From NCBI RefSeq assembly GCF_018760735.1, contig NZ_JAHHZN010000007.1, forward strand, positions 186,001-250,000: DNA of 64,000 nucleotides, given 5' to 3'. Below, piece after piece: positions 8,747 through 17,259 of this stretch. The stretch's first letter is position 1. Each line of letters begins with the position of its first letter. The notes under the pieces are model-generated. The model was given only the letters and a program-made list of their open reading frames with translations. It was not told the DNA's origin and searched no databases. Source of the stretch: Hymenobacter piscis (GTDB taxonomy: Bacteria > Bacteroidota > Bacteroidia > Cytophagales > Hymenobacteraceae). Made by a program: the position numbers and the translations under genes.

Positions 8747-9463
8747 ATGGTAAATTTCATTCTACTTGCCATCACCTTGATCTGTTGGCCGAGTATTTCA
8801 TTGTCGCAGAATCTGAACCGCCCCTCCGATACGATGCGTTTCTATGCGACTGTTTATCTGAGTTCCAGTAACTATTTATTTAATTTTCAAACGGTTCCCC
8901 AGGTACGTTCAATACGGCCTTGGAGAGTAGATATTGGTTTGGATCTGACTTCCAGAATAGCCCTGCAAGCAGGATTTATGGCTTCCAGGCCAAACGGCGA
9001 ATCTTCAAGTACTGGCTTTGCTCCCGGCCAACGCACGGACATAACTGAAAAAGATGGTGGAATAGAACTCGCAGCCCCCGTTCTCATTCGCTATTGTTTC
9101 ACTAAGAAGCCGTCTGAAAAGCTGAAATTCGATGCAATAGGTGGGCTAACATTTGGGTATAGTAACCCTAGTCTTACCAGAATTCGCCTAATTAATGGTC
9201 AAGTTGTTGAGAAAATTGTAACGGAGTCTAAGCTCAGTAGCAGCTATATCACAGTTGGTCTGGGTGGGCGCTGGGTATTTTCGCCACGCTGGGAGGCAGT
9301 GTTTGACTGGACTCTTAGTCGGAATATAGCACCGGTAGATGACTTTGTATATACTCTGGCCGGGACGCGCAATGGCATAACCAGAAGCCTGGGACTGGGA
9401 GTCCGGTATCGTTTTGGTTTCGCTAAAAAACCGAATCACGAACAGGAGTTTACTACCAGATAA
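8747..9463 (+). CDS. Outer-membrane beta-barrel protein, unknown role
   Basis: A 238-residue exported protein. Residues 1-20 form a signal peptide ending near SISLSQ. The rest has alternating aromatic and polar residues typical of a small barrel (FYATVYLSSSNYLFNF, ITVGLGGRWVFSPRW, SLGLGVRYRFGF) and resembles the porin-like barrels (outer-membrane protein beta-barrel family) common in Bacteroidota. No enzyme motif is seen. GC content is clearly below that of the neighbours, and the gene stands alone between a REP doublet and its own terminator, which suggests horizontal gain or relaxed constraint. The start ATG at 8747 is the only one in front of the signal peptide. Confidence 0.7.
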   Translation: MVNFILLAITLICWPSISLSQNLNRPSDTMRFYATVYLSSSNYLFNFQTVPQVRSIRPWRVDIGLDLTSRIALQAGFMASRPNGESSSTGFAPGQRTDITEKDGGIELAAPVLIRYCFTKKPSEKLKFDAIGGLTFGYSNPSLTRIRLINGQVVEKIVTESKLSSSYITVGLGGRWVFSPRWEAVFDWTLSRNIAPVDDFVYTLAGTRNGITRSLGLGVRYRFGFAKKPNHEQEFTTR

Positions 9464-9479
9464 AGTATTTTCATCAATG

Positions 9480-9514
9480 AAAAATGCCCGCTGAATCATC
9501 TCGGCGGGCGTTTT
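9480..9514 (+). terminator. Terminator after the barrel gene
   Basis: AAAATGCCCGC ... GCGGGCGTTTT with a 12-base loop and a T run, 17 bases after the stop codon at 9463. Confidence 0.85.
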
Positions 9515-9813
9515 GGCTATACGCCTGAGAGAGTGTGTGTGTAATTGTCGGCAGCCCCCGGACCAAGACACAGACAACGCTCATGGCAATGACAGATTCA
9601 TCTTGCCGCGTGCAGACCTCCGCAGTCATCCGCGAGAAAACTTTACGCCCCCTCGTGTAATGCCAGCCCTTTGCCAACGATACAGCCTCCGTAAGCCCGT
9701 TGCCCCCTCAGGAAGCCGGGTTGGTTGAAAAGCACCGGTTGTTCATGCAGGTTCTTCTATGTTTGTTGGCGCCTCTTCCGGCAGCCTTCGCCTCTGTCCT
9801 TCATCCTTTTTCT
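9515..9813. other. Spacer before ABC transporter genes
   Basis: About 300 bases between the terminator and the ABC ATPase gene. It contains a short GTGTGTGT run at 9533-9541 and no convincing gene, promoter or repeat. The frame of the ABC gene is open back to 9700, but this would add a hydrophobic leader unsuited to a cytoplasmic ATPase. Confidence 0.5.
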
Positions 9814-10701
9814 ATGGAACTCCGCATCGAGCACCTTTCCAAAACCTACGCCAACGGCACCCACGCCCTGCGCGACGTCACGCTCACCATTCCGACCGGC
9901 ATGTTCGGCCTGCTGGGCCCCAACGGGGCGGGCAAATCGAGTCTGATGCGCACCATTGCCACCCTGCAGGAGGCAGACAGCGGCAGCATTACGCTGGGCG
10001 AGCTGGACGTGCTGCGCGACAAAGACGCCGTGCGCCGGGTGCTGGGCTACCTGCCCCAGGAGTTCGGGGTGTATCCTAAGATTTCGGCCGAGGAGCTGCT
10101 CGACCACTTCGCCGTGCTCAAGGGCATCTCGGACAGCAAGCAGCGCCGCGACATTGTGGCGGGGCTGCTGCACCGCACCAACCTGTATGAGGTGCGCAAG
10201 AAGAACCTGGGCGGCTACTCGGGCGGCATGAAGCAGCGCTTCGGCATTGCCCAGGCCCTGCTGGGCAACCCCCGCCTGATTATCGTGGATGAGCCCACCG
10301 CCGGCCTCGACCCGGCCGAGCGTAACCGCTTCCATAACCTGCTGGCCGAAATCGGGGAGAACATCATCGTGATTCTGAGCACCCACATCGTGGGCGACGT
10401 GAGTGACTTGTGCCGCAACATGGCCATCATCAACAAAGGCCAGGTGCTGCTCACCGGCGACCCGCTGGTGGTGATGCAGGAGCTGCGGGGCCAGGTGTGG
10501 CGGCGCGAAATTGACAAGGAGCTGCTGCCCGCGCTCCAGCAGGAGCAGCAGGTGATTTCCACCCGCCTGTTTGCCGGCCGCACCATCGTGCACGTGGTAG
10601 CCGGCAGCCAGCCCGGCCCGGAGTACGACGGCGTGGAACCCACCCTGGAGGACGTGTACTTCGCCCGCATCAAACAGGCGGAGCAGGCGGTGAATGTGTG
10701 A
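9814..10701 (+). CDS. ABC transporter ATP-binding protein
   Basis: Cytoplasmic ATPase of an ABC-2 type exporter, 295 residues. Walker A is GPNGAGKS (35-42), Q-loop Gln82, signature SGGMKQR from 136, Walker B LIIVDE (155-160) and switch His191. A C-terminal tail of about 90 residues after the H-loop is typical of drug or lipid exporter subfamilies. The next gene on the strand encodes its likely permease, fused to an M1 peptidase; this pair is known in Bacteroidota but its substrate is not established. ATG at 9814 gives the canonical MELRIEHLSKTY start. The stop codon runs directly into the repeat-word spacer at 10702. Confidence 0.93.
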   Translation: MELRIEHLSKTYANGTHALRDVTLTIPTGMFGLLGPNGAGKSSLMRTIATLQEADSGSITLGELDVLRDKDAVRRVLGYLPQEFGVYPKISAEELLDHFAVLKGISDSKQRRDIVAGLLHRTNLYEVRKKNLGGYSGGMKQRFGIAQALLGNPRLIIVDEPTAGLDPAERNRFHNLLAEIGENIIVILSTHIVGDVSDLCRNMAIINKGQVLLTGDPLVVMQELRGQVWRREIDKELLPALQQEQQVISTRLFAGRTIVHVVAGSQPGPEYDGVEPTLEDVYFARIKQAEQAVNV

Positions 10702-10797
10702 GTGGTGAATGAGTGAGTTGACAGCTAATTAAGTCTCTGCCTAACTCAACGCCTTCCGCTTCCCCTCCTAGCTCCCTCAGCTCCTAACTTCTCCTCC
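10702..10797. repeat. Word-type spacer, mixed classes
   Basis: The spacer begins right after the TGA stop with GTGGTGAATGAGTGAGTTGA (class 'gaatgagtga') and ends before the next ATG with CTCAGCTCCTAACTTCTCC (reverse complement of class 'agaagttagga'). The arms are of different classes and pair only over about five bases (GTTGA / TCAAC), so this locus looks like a chimera of two such elements. Confidence 0.55.
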
Positions 10798-13700
10798 ATG
10801 TTTCTACAGATATTCAAATTTGAGCTTTGGTACCGGCTGCGGCGGCCGGCTACGTACATTTATTTCGGCATTCTGCTGGTGCTGTCGGTGCTGCTGGCCC
10901 TGCTGACGGGGGGCTTCTTCGAGGGCATCACGGCCGTAGTGGGCAGCAGCAAGGTCCACCTGAACTCGCCCTTCACCATCAATGGGCTGACCAGCGTGCT
11001 GACGCTACTGCCGGGCGTGCTGCTGGTGTCGGCCATGTTCGGGCCGGCCGTGCTGCGCGACTTCGGCTCGCAGATGCACCCGCTGCTCTTCACCACGCCC
11101 ATCAGCCGGTGGGGCTACCTGGGCGGGCGGTTTTTTGGGACCCTGGTGGTGACCCTGCTCATGATGGGCGGCATCGGGCTGGGGCTGTTTATCGGGTCCC
11201 TGTTTCCGGGCATTCCGGCCGACCGGCTGGGGCCCTTTCACCTCAGCTACTACCTGGCGCCCTACCTGACGTTTGTGCTGCCCAACGTGCTGCTGACGGG
11301 GGCCATCTTCTTCGCCCTGGCCACCCTCACGCGCCAGGCCCTGAGCACCTACGTGGGCAGCATCGTGTTCCTAGTGCTCTACTTCGTGGCCCAGGCCCAG
11401 CTCGCCGACCTCGACAACCAGACCCTAGCGGGCCTGCTCGACCCCATGGGCAACGGCGCTACGGCATTGCTGACCAAGTACTGGACGCCGGTGGAGAAAA
11501 ACGCGCGGCTGGTCCTGCCCACCGGCCTGCTGGGCCTCAACCGCCTGCTGTGGCTGCTTGTGGGCCTGCTGCTGCTGGGGTTCTGCTTCCTGCGCTTCCG
11601 TTTCGAGCAGGGCGCTACCGGCAGTGCCAAGCGGAGCCGGCCCCAGGCCGCGCCCGGCGTGGTGGTGGCCCCCGCCGCCCCGGTGCTGCTGCCGCCCGTG
11701 GAGCAGCACTTTGGCTTTGCCCAGTACTTCCGGCAGTACCTGCGCCTGACCTGGCTGAGCTTGCGCGACGTGCTGCGCAGTCCCTACTTTATTGCCATTG
11801 TGGCGGCCGGGCTGGCGTTTCTGCTGGCGGCGAGTCTGCAGATCGGGAAGATTTTTGATACCACCACCTACCCGATAACGGCCCAGGTGATTGAGATTCT
11901 GTCGGGCTCGTTCTCGCTGTTCGTGCTGGCCATCGTCACGTTTTACGCCGGCGAGCTGGTGTGGAAGGAGCGCGACGCCCGCCTCCACCAGCTGCACGAC
12001 GCGCTGCCCATCCCTAACTGGGTGCCGTTTGCCAGCAAGCTCACGGCCCTGCTGCTGGTGCCGGTGGTGCTGCTGGTGGTGGTGATGGTGTTTGGTATTC
12101 TCACCCAGCTGGTGTCGGGCTACACCCACCTCGAGCTCGGGCTCTACCTGCGCTGGCTGTTCGGGCTCCGGCTGGTAGACTACTGGCTGGTGGTGGTGCT
12201 GGCCGTGGTAGTGCACGTGGTGGTCAACCACAAGTACCTGGGCCATTTCGTGATGGTGCTTTACTACGTGTTCCTGCTCTTTGCCGGGCAGCTGGGCCTG
12301 GAGCACAACCTGCTGCTGTTCGGCTCCGACTCGGGCATCCGCTACTCCGATATGAACGGCTTCGGCCACTTTGTGGGGCCCTACCTCTGGTTCAAGCTCT
12401 ACTGGGCGTTGCTGGCCGTGGCCCTGGCCATTGGGGCCAACCTGCTGTGGGTGCGCGGCTCGGAAACCGACTGGACTACCCGCCGCGCCCTGGCCGGCCG
12501 CCGCTTTACCGGCCCCGCCCGGGCGGCCCTGCTGGTGGCGCTGCTGGGCTTCGCGGCCGTGGGCAGCTGGATTTTCTACAACACCAACGTGCTCAACACC
12601 TACCGCGGCAGCAAGGCCCGCCAGCAGCTCACCGTGGAGTATGAGCAGAAATACGGCCGCTTCCGCCGCACGCCCCAGCCCCGCATTGTGGCCGTGGAGG
12701 TGCAGGTAGACCTGTTTCCGGAGCAGCAGGAGGCGCACGTGCGGGGCCAGTACTGGCTGCGCAACAAAACGCGCGCCGCCCTCGACACCGTCATTCTCAA
12801 CATGCCTTCCAACGAGCAGGTGCGCATCCGGCAGCTGCAGCTCGGGGCGGGCGGCAGCGCCGCCGTGCTGGCCGATTCCGTGCTGGGCTTCTACGTGCAG
12901 CGCCTGCCCCAATCCCTGGCCCCCGGCGATTCGCTGGCCCTCACGTTTGATTTGTACTACGATGCCCCCGGCTTCGAGCAGCAGACTGCCCGCACCAATA
13001 TCGTGGCCAATGGCACGTTCGTCAACAACGACAACCTGCCCCACCTGGGCTACAGTGAAAGCGGCGAGCTGAGCGAGGAAAGTGCCCGCAAGAAGTTCGG
13101 CCTCAAGCCCAAGCTGCGCATGGCCCGCCTCGAAGACACCACCGCCCGCGCCAACACCTACATTGCCTCCGACGCTGACTGGGTGCGCTTCGCCGCCACC
13201 GTGAGCACCGTGCCCGACCAGCTGGCCCTGGCCCCCGGCTACCTGCAAAAAGAGTGGACCGAAAACGGCCGCCGCTACTTCCGCTACGCCATGGACGCAC
13301 CCATCCTGGATTTCTACTCGTTCCAGTCGGCCCGCTACGCCGAGCGCCACGCCAAATGGCGCGACGTGGACATCACGATTTACTACCAGCCCGGCCACGA
13401 GTACAACCTGGACCGCATGGTGCGCGGGGTGCAGGATGGGCTGAGCTATTTCACCAAAAACTTCGGGCCTTACCAGCACCGGCAGGTGCGCATCGTGGAG
13501 TTCCCGGGCTACTCGGCCTTCGCCCAGTCGTTCCCGAACACCATTCCGTTCTCGGAAAACATCGGCTTCATTGCCAAAGTGGACACCGCCAACCCCAAGG
13601 ACGTGGACTACCCCTACTACGTGACGGCCCACGAAGTGGCGCACCAGTGGTGGGCCCACCAGGTTATCGGGGCCAATGCCCAGGGCGGTACGCTGCTCTC

Positions 13701-14427
13701 GGAAACCCTCTCGCAGTACGCGGCCCTGATGGTGATGAAGCAGAAGTACGGAGCGGAGCGCATGCGTAAGTTCCTCAAGTACGAGCTCGACACTTACCTG
13801 CGCGGCCGCAGCACCGAGCGCGTGGCCGAGCAGCCCCTCTACCGCGTCGAAAACCAGCAGTACATCCACTACCGCAAGGGCTCGGTGGTAATGTATGCCC
13901 TGGCCGACTACCTCGGCGAAGACAAGGTGAACCAGGCGCTGAGTAGCTACCTGAACAAAGTGAAGTTCCAGCAGCCGCCCTACACGACCTCCCTGGACCT
14001 GCTCCGTGAGTTCCGCCAGGTAACGCCCGACTCCCTGCAGTACCTGCTCACGGATATGTTCGAGCGCATCGCCCTCTACGAGAACAAGGCCGACTCCGTG
14101 ACGGCCCGCCAGCTGCCCGACGGCCGCTACCGGGTGGACATGGTGCTCAGCGCCAAAAAGGTGTATGCCGACAGCCTGGGCAACGAAACCCCGGCCCAAA
14201 AAATGAACGACCTGATTGACGTGGGCGTGCTGGCCCGCAAAAAAATCCGGGGCCAGTGGCAGGACGTGGTGCTTTACCGCCAGAAGCGCCGCTTCCGCCC
14301 GGGCGTTACCCGCCTGAGTGTCCTCGTGCCCGAAAAGCCCGAAAAAGCCGGCATCGACCCCTACAACCTGCTCATCGACCGCACCCCCGACGACAACCTG
14401 AAAACGGTGACGCTGGAGAAGAAGTAG
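10798..14427 (+). CDS. ABC-2 permease fused to M1-family aminopeptidase
   Basis: A 1209-residue fusion. Residues 1 to about 590 hold two blocks of hydrophobic helices typical of an ABC-2 permease, including FGPAVLRDFGSQMHPLLFTTPISRW after the second helix. The remainder is an extracytoplasmic M1 metallopeptidase: zinc motif HEVAH (945-949), glutamate ligand in LSETLSQYAAL (Glu969) and an upstream substrate-binding-like region. The spacing between the second His and Glu is 19 residues, one more than in classical M1 enzymes. The GAMEN exopeptidase motif is not obvious; the corresponding stretch reads SENIGF. It forms an operon with the ABC ATPase. The peptidase may process or be moved by the exporter; the substrate is unknown. 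Confidence 0.88.
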   Translation: MFLQIFKFELWYRLRRPATYIYFGILLVLSVLLALLTGGFFEGITAVVGSSKVHLNSPFTINGLTSVLTLLPGVLLVSAMFGPAVLRDFGSQMHPLLFTTPISRWGYLGGRFFGTLVVTLLMMGGIGLGLFIGSLFPGIPADRLGPFHLSYYLAPYLTFVLPNVLLTGAIFFALATLTRQALSTYVGSIVFLVLYFVAQAQLADLDNQTLAGLLDPMGNGATALLTKYWTPVEKNARLVLPTGLLGLNRLLWLLVGLLLLGFCFLRFRFEQGATGSAKRSRPQAAPGVVVAPAAPVLLPPVEQHFGFAQYFRQYLRLTWLSLRDVLRSPYFIAIVAAGLAFLLAASLQIGKIFDTTTYPITAQVIEILSGSFSLFVLAIVTFYAGELVWKERDARLHQLHDALPIPNWVPFASKLTALLLVPVVLLVVVMVFGILTQLVSGYTHLELGLYLRWLFGLRLVDYWLVVVLAVVVHVVVNHKYLGHFVMVLYYVFLLFAGQLGLEHNLLLFGSDSGIRYSDMNGFGHFVGPYLWFKLYWALLAVALAIGANLLWVRGSETDWTTRRALAGRRFTGPARAALLVALLGFAAVGSWIFYNTNVLNTYRGSKARQQLTVEYEQKYGRFRRTPQPRIVAVEVQVDLFPEQQEAHVRGQYWLRNKTRAALDTVILNMPSNEQVRIRQLQLGAGGSAAVLADSVLGFYVQRLPQSLAPGDSLALTFDLYYDAPGFEQQTARTNIVANGTFVNNDNLPHLGYSESGELSEESARKKFGLKPKLRMARLEDTTARANTYIASDADWVRFAATVSTVPDQLALAPGYLQKEWTENGRRYFRYAMDAPILDFYSFQSARYAERHAKWRDVDITIYYQPGHEYNLDRMVRGVQDGLSYFTKNFGPYQHRQVRIVEFPGYSAFAQSFPNTIPFSENIGFIAKVDTANPKDVDYPYYVTAHEVAHQWWAHQVIGANAQGGTLLSETLSQYAALMVMKQKYGAERMRKFLKYELDTYLRGRSTERVAEQPLYRVENQQYIHYRKGSVVMYALADYLGEDKVNQALSSYLNKVKFQQPPYTTSLDLLREFRQVTPDSLQYLLTDMFERIALYENKADSVTARQLPDGRYRVDMVLSAKKVYADSLGNETPAQKMNDLIDVGVLARKKIRGQWQDVVLYRQKRRFRPGVTRLSVLVPEKPEKAGIDPYNLLIDRTPDDNLKTVTLEKK

Positions 14428-14454
14428 CCGGCACATAGCGCGCAGGCCAAAGGG

Positions 14455-14499
14455 AATAAATAGAACGTCAGGCTGCATTCGGCCTGACGTTCTATTTAT
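14455..14499 (+). terminator. Terminator after the permease-peptidase gene
   Basis: An 18-bp near-perfect stem (ATAAATAGAACGTCAGGC / GCCTGACGTTCTATTTAT) with an 8-base loop, starting 28 bases after the stop codon. Confidence 0.87.
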
Positions 14500-14616
14500 C
14501 GGCCCCTCCGCCACAGATTCGCCGTTTTTTAGTTCGATCAACATATTTGGCCTGACTTCTGTAAAGGGAAAGTCAGTACGGTACTTTTCCCTGACTTTCG
14601 GCCTTCTTTCTTCGAT

Positions 14617-15075
14617 ATGAAACGCGCTCTTCTACTCGCCCTTTCCGCCACGCTGCTTTCCTTGCCGGCCGCCCAGGCCCAGACCAAAATCAAGACCAAG
14701 GCCAAAGCGGCCAACGGTACCGAAGTAAAGTCCAAGAGCGACGTGGAGCCGGTTACCCTCAACGGCCCCATCAAGCGCGTCGAGACGCTGTCGGGCATTG
14801 ATATTTTCCCGGCTTCGGGGGGGCAGAGCATCATGCTCAGCTTCACCCAGCAGTTTACCAAGCCCGGCACGCTCACCGTCACCAACTACAAGAAGCAGGC
14901 CGTGTACACCACCGCCCTGGACCCGCAGACCAACACCGGCGCGCCCGTGGATCTGGGCCGCATTCCGGCCGGCACCTACCTGGTAGAGGCCAAAACCGGC
15001 AACTACGTGTACTGGAAGAAGGTGATGATTAAATACCCCTCCGTGGCCTCTGCCAGCCGCAGAAAGCGCCGCTAA
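14617..15075 (+). CDS. Exported protein of unknown function
   Basis: A 152-residue protein with a clear signal peptide (MKRALLLALSATLLSLPAAQA, cleavage near residue 22) followed by a lysine-rich linker (TKIKTKAKAANGTEVKSK). The body is predicted beta-rich, and the segment TYLVEAKTGNYVYWKKVMIKY resembles the last strands of T9SS-type Por_Secre_tail domains. It ends in a basic tail, RRKRR. The resemblance is weak because the usual YPNP motif is replaced by IFPASGG. The function is unknown; it could be a small secreted or periplasmic protein. The ATG at 14617 is fixed by the signal peptide. Confidence 0.65.
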   Translation: MKRALLLALSATLLSLPAAQAQTKIKTKAKAANGTEVKSKSDVEPVTLNGPIKRVETLSGIDIFPASGGQSIMLSFTQQFTKPGTLTVTNYKKQAVYTTALDPQTNTGAPVDLGRIPAGTYLVEAKTGNYVYWKKVMIKYPSVASASRRKRR

Positions 15076-15213
15076 GTTCCGGTCCGGCCGCTGCTTCGGC
15101 CCCGCCTGCCGGGCTTCGGGCCGGGCCCTGGCTCCGAAGTCGTCCCGACTTCGGAGCTTTGTGTTTTCCGCCGGCTGCTTTTCGGGCCGGTTTCGTTTCC
15201 CGTTTTACCTGCC

Positions 15214-15783
15214 ATGTCCGCTACGTTCCGCCTGTTCCGCTTTGCCCCGCTCCTGTTGCTGCTGGCCGCTTTGGTCGCCTTCGCGGGGCCGAAGCTCAAG
15301 AAAACTGCCGTTGCCAAAAACCTCACCATCGGGGTTCCCGAGGGCTTCGCGGCCCTGCCCGACGACGGCATTGCGGCCAAATACCCCGCCCAGCGCCGCC
15401 CCCTGGCCGTGTTCAGCAGCCCCAACGGCCGCGTGGATATGAGTGTGGCCCAGAAGCCCACCACTTTCAGCAACCGCGACTACGCCCTGCTGCTCAAGAT
15501 TTACAAGGCCAGCATCCAGAACATGTACGGCAAGGTGCAGTTCCTGCGCGAAGACATCCAGACCGTCAACAAGCGCGACTTCGTGGTCCTCGAATTCGTG
15601 TCGACCGTAACCGATAACCGCCGCGGGGGCGGCACGCTGGCGCCCATCCGCAAGTACCAGCTGGTGCAGTACGCCATCGAGGGCGACCAACTCTACGTGT
15701 TCACCTTCGACGCCCCCGCCGAGGAGCAGGCCCAGTGGCAGCCCACCGCCCGCGAAATCATGAGTAGCGTGGTGCTGAAGTAG
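15214..15783 (+). CDS. Exported protein, PsbP/DcrB-like fold possible
   Basis: A 189-residue protein with a hydrophobic N-terminal signal (LFRFAPLLLLLAALVAFA). The remainder has the pattern of small periplasmic PsbP-, DcrB- or Mog1-like proteins: KNLTIGVPEGFAALPDDGIAAKYP at the start, and YQLVQYAIEGDQLYVFTFDAP...REIMSSVVLK at the end. No lipobox or catalytic motif is seen. It is followed on the same strand by tadA across a word-type hairpin spacer, so the two may be co-transcribed. The function is unknown. Confidence 0.65.
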   Translation: MSATFRLFRFAPLLLLLAALVAFAGPKLKKTAVAKNLTIGVPEGFAALPDDGIAAKYPAQRRPLAVFSSPNGRVDMSVAQKPTTFSNRDYALLLKIYKASIQNMYGKVQFLREDIQTVNKRDFVVLEFVSTVTDNRRGGGTLAPIRKYQLVQYAIEGDQLYVFTFDAPAEEQAQWQPTAREIMSSVVLK

Positions 15784-15876
15784 ACGGGGAATGTGCGGAA
15801 TGTGCCGCACGCGCAAGCAGACTGCAATTCATTTGTCACATTTGCCCACACTTCTCACATTCGCCCACATTTCGCC
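15784..15876. repeat. Word hairpin, class 'gaatgtg'
   Basis: Immediately after the TAG stop at 15783 comes a C-poor arm with repeated GAATGTG (15784-15805). The spacer ends one base before the tadA ATG with a G-poor arm of CACATTT/CACATTC words (15836-15876). The arms are imperfect reverse complements. The same words occur at 48938-49054. Confidence 0.7.
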
Positions 15877-16323
15877 ATGACTCTTTCCCTGTATTCCGAC
15901 GAGCAGTACATGCGGGAGGCGCTCAAGCAGGCGCGGTACGCGTTTGAGGAAGATGAAATTCCGATCGGGGCCGTGGTCGTGCTCGACAAGCGCATCATCG
16001 CCCGGGCCTACAACCAGACCGAGAAGCTCCAGGATGTGACGGCCCACGCCGAAATGCTGGCCCTGACGGCCGCCGCCAACCACCTCGGCAACAAGTACCT
16101 GCACGAGTGCACTCTCTACGTAACCGTGGAGCCCTGCGTGATGTGCGCCGGGGCCAGCGCCTGGGCGCAGGTGCGGCGGGTGGTGTACGGGGCCGCCGAG
16201 CCCAAATTCGGCTACCGCCGCCACGGCCAGCTGCTGCATCCGCGGGCCGAAGTAGTGAGCGGCATCCTGGCTCCGGAAAGCGAGGAGCTGATGCGGGAGT
16301 TTTTCGCCCAAAAGCGGAAATAG
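15877..16323 (+). CDS. tadA: tRNA-specific adenosine deaminase
   Basis: Converts the wobble adenosine of tRNA-Arg to inosine. In the 148-residue product the zinc deaminase motifs are visible: HAE (His57, catalytic Glu59) and PCVMC (Cys87, Cys90). The KFGYRRHGQLL segment and the C-terminal LMREFFAQKRK helix are typical of TadA rather than of cytidine deaminases. ATG at 15877 is preferred over an upstream in-frame start at 15793 because the latter would translate the repeat spacer. Confidence 0.93.
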   Translation: MTLSLYSDEQYMREALKQARYAFEEDEIPIGAVVVLDKRIIARAYNQTEKLQDVTAHAEMLALTAAANHLGNKYLHECTLYVTVEPCVMCAGASAWAQVRRVVYGAAEPKFGYRRHGQLLHPRAEVVSGILAPESEELMREFFAQKRK

Positions 16324-16380
16324 GCTACTTTTGGCCGGCTGCCGTAACCCTATGCGGGCTGCGGCGGTTGAATAGGATAG

Positions 16381-16475
16381 CGTATGGAGTAGCGAGCTGC
16401 CGTTTTGCGGTCTTTTACAGCTTAGCGCAACATCTTCTCACTACTCCATACCCATTACTCAGTACTAACCTTCAC
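16381..16475. repeat. Word hairpin, class 'gtatggagtag'
   Basis: Arm CGTATGGAGTAGCGAG (16381-16396) pairs with CTCACTACTCCATAC (16437-16451), 11 bp perfect plus flanking matches. The right side continues in the same style (CATTACTCAGTACTAACC). It lies between tadA and the superoxide dismutase gene; here the left arm starts 57 bases after the stop. The same words appear at 27121-27267. Confidence 0.72.
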
Positions 16476-16491
16476 CCCAACCCTTTCTACT

Positions 16492-17097
16492 ATGGCTTTC
16501 GAACTGCCCCAACTGCCCTACGACTACTCCGCCCTGGAACCGCACATCGATGCCCAGACCATGGAGATTCACCATAGCAAGCACCACCAGGCCTACGTCA
16601 CCAACCTCAACAATGCCATTGCCGGCACCGAGCTGGAAGGCAAGAGCCTCGAGGACCTGATGCAGAACATTGCTTCGGCTCCGGCGGCGGTGCGCAACAA
16701 CGGCGGCGGCCACTTCAACCACTCCCTGTTCTGGACGGTACTCGGCCCCAACGGCGGCGGCGAACCTACCGGAGCCGTGGGCGAAGCCATTACTAAGGCG
16801 TTCGGCAGCTACGAGAAGTTCAAGGAAGAATTCACCAAGGCCGCCAGCACCCGCTTCGGCTCCGGCTGGGCCTGGCTCTGCAAGCAGGCCGATGGCTCGG
16901 TGCAGATTTGCTCCACCCCCAACCAGGATAACCCCCTGATGCCCGACGCCGGCTGCAAAGGCACTCCCGTGCTGGGCCTCGACGTGTGGGAGCACGCCTA
17001 TTACCTGAAGTACCAGAACAAGCGCCCCGACTACATCGCGGCTTTTTACAACCTCATCAACTGGGAGGAAGTAAACAAGCGCTTCCAGGCCGCCTAA
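16492..17097 (+). CDS. Superoxide dismutase, Fe/Mn family (Mn-like)
   Basis: Removes superoxide in the cytoplasm. The 201-residue length and the metal ligands His27, His77, Asp164 and His168 (DVWEHAYY) are intact. The [11 protein letters not shown] segment and the glutamine in NQDNPL (Gln145) match the manganese-type arrangement, whereas iron enzymes usually carry the active-site glutamine near residue 70. Metal preference predicted from sequence remains uncertain, as some family members accept both. It is monocistronic, with a strong terminator after it. Gene name sodA or sodB is left open. Confidence 0.95.
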   Translation: MAFELPQLPYDYSALEPHIDAQTMEIHHSKHHQAYVTNLNNAIAGTELEGKSLEDLMQNIASAPAAVRNNGGGHFNHSLFWTVLGPNGGGEPTGAVGEAITKAFGSYEKFKEEFTKAASTRFGSGWAWLCKQADGSVQICSTPNQDNPLMPDAGCKGTPVLGLDVWEHAYYLKYQNKRPDYIAAFYNLINWEEVNKRFQAA

Positions 17098-17119
17098 CCG
17101 GCTTCCATCTAAGTCACAA

Positions 17120-17154
17120 GAAAAACCTCCGTCCGTTAGGGTGGAGGTTTTTTT
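17120..17154 (+). terminator. Terminator after superoxide dismutase
   Basis: Stem AAAAACCTCC / GGAGGTTTTTTT with an 11-base loop and a T run, 23 bases after the stop codon. Confidence 0.87.
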
Positions 17155-17259
17155 GTGGCTGCCGCCGATGCGTGCCACCCGCCCGCCGAAACCTTTTGGC
17201 AACTTCGCGGCTTTAGCCTCCGTTCGTGTAGCTACACTGAATGTAACCGGATGTCACCC

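Noticed and set aside
8254..8871. Open frame of 205 codons upstream of the barrel gene
   Set aside because: It reads through both REP copies (giving the well-known VILSVAKDL-type translation), overlaps the barrel gene in another frame and has no family-like segment.
9700..9813. Signal-peptide-like extension of the ABC ATPase
   Set aside because: The hydrophobic leader would export a cytoplasmic ATPase; the family start at 9814 fits without it.
11425..14544. Antisense open frame of more than 1000 codons opposite the permease-peptidase gene
   Set aside because: GC-rich genes leave long stop-free frames on the other strand; the translation is His/Val/Gly-rich low-complexity and resembles nothing. 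Similar shadows opposite nuoN (1060-2475), aspS (6317-8158) and purH (39655-41259) were rejected for the same reason.
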